Part shown: positions 1 to 9,500 of the stretch, one piece after another | How positions within the stretch are numbered: position 1 is the stretch's first letter | Layout: every line of letters begins with the position of its first letter | From: Chitinophaga pinensis | GTDB lineage: Bacteria; Bacteroidota; Bacteroidia; Flavobacteriales_D; Crocinitomicaceae | Direction of reading: 5' to 3' | Assembly: GCA_945870115.1 (NCBI GenBank) | Contig: CAMBRH010000110.1 | Location: 1-10,423 of the forward strand | DNA: 10,423 nucleotides | Notes under the pieces: model-generated | Databases searched by the model: none | Seen by the model: only the letters and a program-made list of their open reading frames with translations | Told to the model about the DNA's origin: nothing | Position numbers and translations under genes: made by a program

Positions 1-404
1 ACGGAACAATCAGTTTTTTGATTGATAATGTGATTTTTTCACCAGCGTTTATTTATGAAAGACAAAACCAATTTCAGACATTTACACTTGGAATGAATAT
101 CATAAAAAAACCATTTTATGCAGGAATTTGGTTCAGAAATAGAAGTTATTTGCTACTTCCACAAAGATATGATTCGTTTATACTTTCTGTTGGTGCGCAC
201 ATTCCTCACAAAAAACTGACAACTTACAGAATTGGCTATAGTTTTGACATGACAATTTCGCGTTTGAAGTCAGCTTCAATAGGAACTCACGAAATTAGTT
301 TGATAATTGATTATGATAATAGGGTTTTATTTCAAAAAATGAAAAACAAAAAAAGCTTGAGAAATAAATACAAATGTCCAGAAGATTTTAAAGGATTTGA
401 TTGA
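1..404 (+). CDS. PorP/SprF-family type IX secretion outer-membrane protein, C-terminal part (5' end outside window)
   Basis: The reading frame is open from base 3 to the TGA at 402-404 with no stop, so this is the last 133 or so codons of a gene that begins before the window. A TTG at 18-20 lies inside the frame and is not a credible start. The visible protein is built of alternating beta-strand-like segments. It ends with the pattern I associate with the C-terminal strands of PorP/SprF proteins: 'GIWFRNR', 'YDSFILSVG', 'YRIGYSFDMTISRL' and then 'SIGTHEISL'. A short basic tail follows, with one Cys in 'CPEDF'. PorP/SprF proteins are outer-membrane beta-barrel-like partners of type IX secretion, needed for surface delivery or attachment of specific cargo such as SprB. 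The family call is by motif recall, not by search. It is separated by 53 bp from the next gene, whose own PorP/SprF partner appears to lie downstream, so this copy probably serves an upstream cargo gene. Confidence 0.8.
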   Translation, partial: GTISFLIDNVIFSPAFIYERQNQFQTFTLGMNIIKKPFYAGIWFRNRSYLLLPQRYDSFILSVGAHIPHKKLTTYRIGYSFDMTISRLKSASIGTHEISLIIDYDNRVLFQKMKNKKSLRNKYKCPEDFKGFD

Positions 405-405
405 T

Positions 406-425
406 AAGGGATTTTAAAATCTCTT
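406..425 (+). terminator. Short inverted repeat after the porP/sprF stop, possible weak terminator
   Basis: Bases 406-413 can pair with 418-425 (8 bp, one G-U wobble) around the loop TTAA. The repeat starts two bases after the TGA of the upstream gene. The following bases are TTTG-type rather than a clean T-run (TGATTTAAA), so any termination would be inefficient. The palindrome could be chance in AT-rich DNA. Its position directly after a stop is the main argument for it. Confidence 0.3.
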
Positions 426-452
426 TGATTTAAAAAATTATCATTACATTTG
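424..452 (+). promoter_or_regulatory. Candidate Bacteroidota sigma-A promoter (TTTG / TACATTTG)
   Basis: TACATTTG at 445-452 is a perfect match to the Bacteroidota -7 consensus TAnnTTTG. A TTTG at 424-427 lies 17 bp upstream, within the spacing described for the -33 element in Flavobacterium. Initiation a few bases after the -7 box would fall at about 456-460, on top of the ATG at 458. The transcript of the giant gene would then be leaderless or nearly so. The match is seen directly; the promoter activity is inferred, and such 8-mers do occur by chance in DNA this AT-rich. Confidence 0.45.
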
Positions 453-457
453 TTTTG

Positions 458-511
458 ATGAAAAATTTAATCATATTCGCTTTACTACTTATTCAAAAAT
501 ACTCTTTTTCT
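458..511 (+). other. Sec signal peptide of the giant protein
   Basis: Residues 1-18 have Lys at position 2, a hydrophobic core (LIIFALLLI, residues 4-12) and a polar C-region ending S-F-S before Q19. Cleavage before Gln is common in Bacteroidota secreted proteins. C20 follows the predicted cut, but there is no lipobox, so a lipoprotein anchor is unlikely. Cleavage site placed by eye. Confidence 0.75.
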
Positions 512-3500
512 CAATGTGTTGCAAATGCCGGTAGTGATGTTACTATTTGTAGTGGACAAATAACTGGTTTGATTGGCGGAGTAAGTGGTGATGGTTTTGG
601 GACACCTGATTATAGTTGGTCTCCATCGACTGGATTAAGCGATCCAAATATTGCAAGTCCTACATGTTCCGTTTCAAATACAACAACATATACTCTAACC
701 GTTACAAGAAATTTAGGATTAGGAACAACAACATGTACAGATGAAGTTACAGTAATAGTTAATCCAAGCCCAACTGCTAATTTCTCAATTTTAAATGATG
801 GTGTTTGTGGAAATAATGCTATTAATTTCTCTAATACCTCAAATGGAACAGGTTTGTCTTATTCTTGGAATTTTGACGATGCAGGTTCTTCTTCAAATAC
901 TTCAACAGCATTAAATCCAAGTCATCTTTTTACTTCCTTTGGCAATAACACTGCAGAATATGATGTTCAGTTGAATGTAACTGATGTAAATAATTGCACT
1001 TCGTCCTACACTGAAACTGTCACAATTAAACAAATTCCTGATCCAGCAATTTATGATGACAATAATGCCTTGGTAAATTGCTCCGGTATTATTTTTAACC
1101 TTTCAATCGAAAATGCATCAACAACAGCAAGTTCAAATGGAAATTACTCATTAGATTGGGGAGATGGAAATACTGAACTTATAAATGGAAGTTGGGGTTT
1201 TAAAAATCACACTTTTTCAAGTTATGGATATTTTAATTTAGTGAACACAGTAACTGGTCAGAATGGTTGTATTTCTTCTGAAACCTTTAGTGTTTATAAT
1301 GGAAGTAATCCAGCAGTAGGATTAGGAAATCCAGGTAGTACTACAAATTTATGTGTTCCTTACTCAATAACATTTCCAATAACTGGAGCAGGATCAAATC
1401 CTCCAGGTACAATATACACTATCACAACAAATACAAACAGTCCATCAGTAACTTTTACGCACCCACCTCCAGCTAGTTACACGCATATATTTACAAATTC
1501 TTCTTGTGGTGCAATTGGTGCAAATAATGCTAATTCATTTTATGCTAGAATAAAAGCTGAGAATCCATGTGGCTTTTCTGAATCAACAGTTGAGCCAATA
1601 ACAACATCAATTAAGCCAATAGCAAACTTTAATATTACGCCTGATACCGTAATTTGTAAAAATACTAATGTTAATTTCACAAATAGCTCAATTAATGGTA
1701 TCGTAGTTTCTACTTCTGGTAGTACAATTTCTTGCAGCAGTACTACAAAAAATCACTGGTTGATTTCACCAAATACAGGTTGGAATATTGTAAGTGGTTC
1801 ATTAGGTAACCCATTGTCAAATGTGGCAACTAATTGGGGAACAACAGTACTTAATGTTAATTTCACCCAAGCGGGAACTTATTCAATTTCAATGATTGTT
1901 GGAAACAATTGTGGGAATGATACTTTAACAAAACAAATATGCGTTGAAGAACCACCTTCTCCAAATTTTACAATTAATCCCACTTCAGCTTGTATTCCTT
2001 TTAATGTGACTACGGACAATACAACTGACTTAACTGATATTTGTAAAATAAGCCACAATTGGGCCATAAGTTTGTCAAGTAATACTTGCTCTCTATCTGC
2101 AGGAACAACAAGTTTTATAAACGGAACAAGTGCTTCTAGTTTTGAACCACAATTAACTATTTCTTCACCAGGAGAATATGTTCTAATTTTAAGTGAGACC
2201 AATAAATGTGGAACTTTTACCCAATCTAAAACAATTACAGCTCAAGATAAACCAGTTGTTAATGTTTCAAGTTTAAATTCAATTTGTTTGGGACAAAGTG
2301 CAACTCCTTCAGCAAATGTTATTGATTGTTATGAGCCAAGTAATTCTTATGCATGGACCTTTGAAAATGGAACTCCTGCAACTTCTTCAAATTTAAATCC
2401 AGGTAGTATTACATTTAATACAAGTGGAAGTTTAAATGTAACTTTTTCAGCCACAAATAATTGTGGTACTGATTCAGAAACTACGCAAATTACAGTTAAT
2501 AGTTTACCTCCTGAATTAAATCCAACAGTGAATGCACAAATTTGTGTTGGAGGTATTATTGAATTAGGATCTGATTTATTAAATAACATATCTTATAACT
2601 GGTCCGGACCAAATGGCTTTGTTTCCAATTTACAAAATCCAGTTTTATCAAATGTTACAACGGCAATTGCTGGTTCATATTCAGTTTTTGCAATTGCTGG
2701 TGTATGTCCTGGTCCAACTGAATCAATAAATGTTGTAGTAAATTCATTACCTGTGGTAAGTGCTCCAGTTGTTTCTGACATTTGTCTGAATGCTCCAAAT
2801 ATTACAATTGTTGGCTCTCCAGCAGGAGGAACTTGGTCTGGAACTGGAATTTCAGGTACAGGTGTTTTTAATCCAATTACAGCAGGAGTTGGTTCTCCTA
2901 TTGTAACTTATTCATTTACAAATCCTGCAACAAATTGTACAAATACAGCACAAACAAGTGTAATTGTAAAACCACTTCCAACAGTAAATGCTGGTTTGGA
3001 TGTTCAATTATGTAACCAGGCTATTCCATTTAATCTTTCAGGAACACCGACCAATGGCACCTGGAGTGGAGCAACAAATGTTACCGCTGCAGGAGTTTTT
3101 ACACCAAACGGAATTGGAGATTTTAATCTAATTTATACGGTAACTGATGCTAATTCTTGCGTGAATAAAGACACCGTAAAAATAAGCGTCATAAATCCAA
3201 CAACAGCAAATGCAGGAAGTAATGTTTCAATTTGTGTCGATGCTGTTAATATTCAACTAACTGGAACACCAGCTTCTGGGACATGGACAGGAAACGGAGT
3301 TACAGCAGGAGGAATTTTTGATCCAACTACAGATGGGACTTTTAATTTAACTTATTCAACTGGTTCAGGAACGTGTTTGAGTAATGATGTGATGGTAGTT
3401 ACGGTAAATCCTATGCCAGTGGTTGCCGCCCCAATAGATTTTGATATTTGTTTAAATGCCCCGAGTACAACAATCGTTGGATCTCCAGTAGGTGGAACAT

Positions 3501-6500
3501 GGTCTGGAACTGGAATTTCAAGTGCAGGTGTTTTTAATCCCTTAACTGCTTCGGTTGGCCAACATATTTTAACGTATTCATTTACAAATACAACGACTAA
3601 TTGTTCAAATACTGATCAAATAACAATCACAGTAAAACCACTTCCAACTGTGAACGCTGGGTCTGATGTGCAATTGTGTAACCAAGCAATTCCATTTAAT
3701 CTTTCAGGAACACCTGTTAATGGAACTTGGAATGGATCAACAAATGTCACCGCTGCTGGTGTTTTTACTCCAAATGGAATAGGTTCATTTAATCTAATTT
3801 ATACTATTACTGGCACAAATTCTTGTGTCAATAAGGACACAATGCAAATAAGCGTCATAGATCCAACAACTGCCAATGCCGGAAGTAACATTACAATTTG
3901 TGTCGATGCTGCTAATATTCAACTAACTGGAACACCATCCTCTGGAACATGGACAGGAACTGGAGTTACAGTAGGAGGAATTTTTGATCCAACTACTGAT
4001 GGGACTTTTAATTTAACGTATTCAACTGGATCAGGAACGTGTTTGAGTACCGATGTGATGACTGTTTTGGTAAATCCTTTACCGGTAATTTCAGTTCCAA
4101 ATGATTTTTCAATTTGTTTGAATGGGGGAGACACGCCGCTCAGTGCAAGTCCAATAAATGGAATTTGGGTTGGTAATGGAATCATAAATGGAGTTTTTTC
4201 GCCTTTGGCAGCTGGACAAGGAACTCATGTTTTAAGCTATTCTTTTGAAGACCCTATTACTGGATGTCTCAATTCTGAAAGTGTTACAATTATTGTTTAT
4301 TCTTTACCAACTGTTAACGCTGGAAATGATTTAACTTTATGTAATCAGCCAATTTCTGAAATTTTAATTCCAGTTACACCTTTAAATGGAACATGGTCTG
4401 GTTCAAACATTTCAAATGGAGCATTTACACCAAATGGCACTGGGACATTTAGCATTGTATATACTTTTACAGATGCTAATTCATGTACCAATAAAGATTC
4501 CATTCAAATCACTGTTGGAAATCCAGACGATCCAGATGCAGGAAATGACACAATTATTTGTATTGATGCACCAAATGTTCAATTAGATGGTTTTCCAATA
4601 AATGGGAATTGGAGTGGAACGGGGGTTAGCTCCACAGGTGTTTTTGACCCAACCTCCGCAGGTGTTTTTACATTAACATTTTCAACTGGTGGAGGAACTT
4701 GTTTAAGCTCAGATCAAATGACGGTTACTGTAAATTCATTACCAATTGTGACAGCCCAAGGAGATTTTTCAACATGCTTAAATAGTGAAAATGCCAATTT
4801 GAGTGCAACACCTCTTGGTGGCACATGGACTGGCACTGGAATTGTTTCAAATGGAGTTTTTTCGCCTTCAGCAGCAGAGCAAGGAACATATGTTTTAACC
4901 TACACTTATATTGACCCTATAACAAATTGTTCCAGTTTTGATGCAATATCCGCAACAGTTCATCCTATTCCAACTATAAATGCAGGTTCAGATATTTCGC
5001 TTTGTAATCAGCCAATCGCACAAAATTTGAATGCAATTTCTCCTTTAAATGGTTCTTGGTCTGGACAAAATGTTCTTTCAGGAGATTTCATACCAAATGG
5101 GGTTGGAACATTTATCGTATATTATTCATTTACAGATGGAAATTCTTGTACAAACTTGGATTCAATTTCAGTTAACGTCAATAATCCAATAGTTGCAAAC
5201 GCAGGAAATGATACAATTATTTGTATTGATGCTCCAAATGTTGTTTTAGGAAGTGTTACAAATCCAGATAATTGGACTGGAACGGGTGTTTCTGCTTCAG
5301 GAAGTTTCGACCCAACAAGTGCGGGGGATTTTATTTTAACTTTAACTTTAGGAAGTGGTACATGTCTTAGCACTGATGATATAAAAATCACTGTTAATCC
5401 ATTGCCGATTGTAAATGCACAAAATGATTTTTCAACCTGTTTAAATAGTGAAAACACCAATTTGACAGCAACACCACTTGGTGGATCTTGGGGAGGAGTT
5501 GGAATTGCTTCAAACGGAGTTTTTTCACCTTCAACAGCAGGAGAGGGAACACATGTTTTAACTTATACCTTTGTGGATCCTATTACAAATTGTACGAATT
5601 CTGACAATGTAACCATCCAGGTTTTTGCTTTACCTAATGTTGATGCAGGAGAAGATATTACGTTGTGTAATCAAACAATAGCTGAGGTTTTAGTGCCAAT
5701 TGCACCATTAAATGGAATATGGACGGGGCAAAATGTTTCAAACGGAGCCTTTACGCCAAACGGAACAGGAAGTTTTACACTAAATTATACGTTTACAGAT
5801 AATAATTCGTGTACAAATAAAGATTCAATTTTGGTAGTCGTAAATGATCCAATCATTGCGGATGCTGGAAGTGATACTATTGTTTGTATCGATGCTCCAA
5901 ATATTATTTTAGCAAATGTACTTAATCCAGATAATTGGTCTGGAATTGGTGTAACCTCTGCAGGAGTTTTTGACCCAATAGCAGCAGGAAATTTTATTCT
6001 AACTTTAACTATTGGAAGTGGTACATGTTTAAGCACAGACAATATACTGGTAACTGTCAATGCGCTACCGATTGTTATTGCTCAACAAGATGTCGAAATT
6101 TGTTTAAACGCTGGAACGATCAATCTAACTGCTTCTCCCTTGAATGGAATATGGACTGGAAATGGAGTAAATGGAGCAGGAACTTTTGATCCACTTGTTG
6201 CTACTGCTGGAATTCATACCTTAAGGTACACTTTTATTGATCCACTAACAGCTTGTTCAAATTTTGATGAAATTCAAGTCGAAGTTTTTGCTTTACCTGT
6301 GATTGATGCGGGACAAGATTTTCAAGTCTGTAATCAGCCAATTGAAGTTGATTTAATTGCTTCACCTCTTGGAGGAACTTGGTCGGGAAATGGAGTTAGT
6401 GATCCGAATGGTGAGTATTTACCGTTTCAAACGGGTGACTTTGAACTTGTTTATTCGTTTAACGACTTGAATCAATGTAATAACAAAGATACAGTTATAG

Positions 6501-9500
6501 TTACGGTTGTTGAACCGCAATTAGCTAGTGCTGGGGTCGATACGGCAGTTTGTCATTTTACGGACCTTCTTCCTTTAATTGGTTCTCCAAATAACGGTGA
6601 TTGGTCGGGAATTAACGTTTCTACGCAAGGAATTTTTTCACCAACTCAAGTGGGAGATTTTTTCTTAGTGTATTCATTTGGCTCAGGAAATTGTTTGAAT
6701 CACGATACAACAAAAATTACAGTTCACCCTTTACCACAAGTTCAAGTTGGAACTGATAGAATTTTTTGTGAAAATGATAACGTGGAAACATTTGTACCTT
6801 TTCCTTTCGGTGGAATTTGGCAAGGTCAAGGTATTACTGATAATCAAAATGGCACATTTGATCCGAGTACTCCACCAAATGACAGTGAGTTTTATCCAAT
6901 TATTTATTTTTTCACAGATGTAAATTCTTGTCTGAATTCGGATACCTTGCAAGTGAAAATTAATCCAATTCCGCTTATTGATTTCACTTTTGATACGGTC
7001 ATTTGTAAAAATACGGCAACATTATTTGCAAGCACAATTCAAAATGGCAATACTTATTTTTGGGATTTTGGAGACGGCAGTTCTATAAACAATTCACAAG
7101 CACCAACTCATAGCTATGCTGATATTGGTTTCTATACAATAAAACTTCGTGTTATTAGTCCATTTTCTTGTACTGATTCACTTAGTCAAATTATACAAGT
7201 AATTGAACCTGCAAATCCAGATTTTACTTTAACTCCCGATTCCTCTTGTGGTCCGAGTATTGTAAGTTTTACAAATATGTCAAGTGCCTTGGATAATTTT
7301 ACATCTTCTTGGAATTTTGGAAATGGAGAAGCAAGTAATTTATTGCAGCCAGATCCTGTCACTTATCTAGCAAGTATCAGCAAGGATACTATGTATTACG
7401 TAACTTTATCTATTACTAATTTATGTGGAACCATTGATAAAATTGATTCCATAAAGGTAATGCCGAAACCAAAGGTAATTTTTGGAACTAATGTGGATAT
7501 TGGATGCTCTCCGATTACAATAGAAATGGCAAATAATACAGTAGGTTTAGCCGATAATTATTTTTGGGATTTTGGTGATGGAGTGCAATCTACAGATTCA
7601 AGTGTTTTGCTGTCACATGTTTTTACAACAGGAATTAACGATACGACTTATACAATTACTTTAATTGCAACAAATGAATGCGGAAGTGATACAAGCTCAC
7701 ATCAAATTACCGTTTTACCAAATACTGTAAACGCATTTTTTAACACTCCAATTATTTCAGGTTGTGAACCTTTAACAATTAATTTTACTCAGTTTTCAAC
7801 AGGAAACACGAACCACAGTTGGGATTTTGGTGATGGGAATATTTCTTCGGCTTTAAATCCAATTCATACATTTATTAATGAAGGAAGTTATACTATTCAA
7901 TTGTTTGTAGATAATGGTTGTAGCTATGATACGGCAAATTTCACAATAACAGTGTACCCAAAACCACTTGTTGATTTTGACTTTGGATCTGCTTTAGTAT
8001 GTAATCCTGAAACGATAGACTTTATTAATAATTCTTTCAATGGTATAAATTCATTGTGGCGCTTCGGTGACGGAGATACGAGCAACTATGAAAATACAAG
8101 TCACCTTTACGAGCAAAGTGGTGAATATAATATAACTTTGTTAGTTGTTTCAAATTATGGATGTAAGGATTCTTTAACCAAAGTTTTAACTATTGATCAA
8201 AGTCCAATATCAGATTTTTCACTTCCATTGGAAATTTGCCAAAATTACCCTTTAACAATTCAAAATCTTAGTTCCAATTATGATTTTATTTCTTGGAATT
8301 TTAATAATGGAAATACTTCAAATCAAATAAATCCAACAATTGTATTTAATGAAGTAGGAAGTTATAATATAGATTTAGTTCTTGAAAATCAAGCGGGGTG
8401 TTTTGATTCTATTTCTAAAACAATTCTAATTAGACCAACACCAATTGCAGATTTTACAATAGATACATTTGAACCTTGCATAAAGCCATGGTCTGTAAAT
8501 TTTTCAAACAATTCTTTAGGAGGTAATAATTACAGTTGGAATTTTGATAACTCTTTTTTCTCAAATGCTCAAAGTCCCTCAACAAACTATCAATTAGCGG
8601 GTAATTATTCTGTAAAACTAATTGTTGAGAATCAATATTTATGTTCTGATTCAATAATAAAACCTTTATTCATAAACACAGTTCCAATTGCAGATTTTTT
8701 TATTCCCCCTTATGATAGTTGTGCGCCTTCAATAATTCTTTTCAACAATTTGAGTACTGATTATAATTTTACATCCTGGGTATTTGGCGATGGAAACACT
8801 TCAACATTAGATAGTCCTTTGAACAGTTTTGAAAACGACGGCACTTTTATTATTGAAATGACCGTAGAAGACAATAATGGTTGCAAAGATTCACTAAGTA
8901 AATCAATAAAAACTTATCCAAGTCCAGTTGCAAACTTTGATATAATAAATTTAGATTCTTGTTCAATGCCAAGTGAAGTTATTTTTAGCAACACTTCAAC
9001 AGGTGCATTATTATATGATTGGAATTTTGGAAATGGAGTAAATTCAAATTTAACGCATCCAAGTGTCTTTTTTGATAATGCATCAACTTATCTTGTAAAA
9101 TTAAAAGCTGAAAATCAATATGGGTGTGCAGATGAAATAATTAAGGATTTAAATATTCACGAAGCGCCAATTGCAAATTTTATAATTAGTAATAAAGATC
9201 TCTGTACCTATGAATCCTTAACAGCGACATCCCTGAGTCTTCTCAGTGATTCTGTAAAATGGTTTATGGGAGACGGAACAAATTTGGATGGTAATGTAAT
9301 AAATTATCAATATGATTATCCTGGCGAATATGCAATATTTTTGGTTGCATACGGGCAGGGAACATGCACAGATACAATTTTTTCTTTGCAAAATGTAACG
9401 GTTTTTGATACTCCAATTGCAAATTTTACCTATTTGAATTCTGAAATAAACAATACTCTTGATGGCACAGTTGAGTTTCAAAACCTATCATCATTTGCAA

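Noticed and set aside
18..20. TTG as start of the first gene
   Set aside because: The frame stays open to the window edge, and the visible protein matches only the C-terminal part of a PorP/SprF protein, so the true start is upstream.
455..457. TTG as start of the giant gene
   Set aside because: It only adds one residue before the ATG at 458, which opens a normal signal peptide.
4386..4586. Short + strand frame of 66 codons inside the giant gene
   Set aside because: Out of frame within an intact repeat module, with no independent signal of translation.
5122..5460. Antisense open frame of 112 codons within the repeat region (others at 1879-2202, 2347-2589, 3919-4185, 5785-6060)
   Set aside because: They lie opposite strongly coding repeat sequence, several recur at the same place in successive repeat rounds, and they show no start context or recognisable domain. 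They are shadows of the giant gene.
2753..6979. CRISPR array or non-coding satellite
   Set aside because: The period is about 660 bp, there are no short direct repeats with unique spacers, and the frame is continuously coding with mostly silent or conservative changes between copies.
2753..6979. Classic SprB repeats
   Set aside because: SprB repeats are shorter and carry a 'CxGxxDGxI...GGxxPYxYxW' pattern that I do not see here; these modules are about 70-80 aa with GTWSGTG and CNQ/CIDA/CLN motifs.
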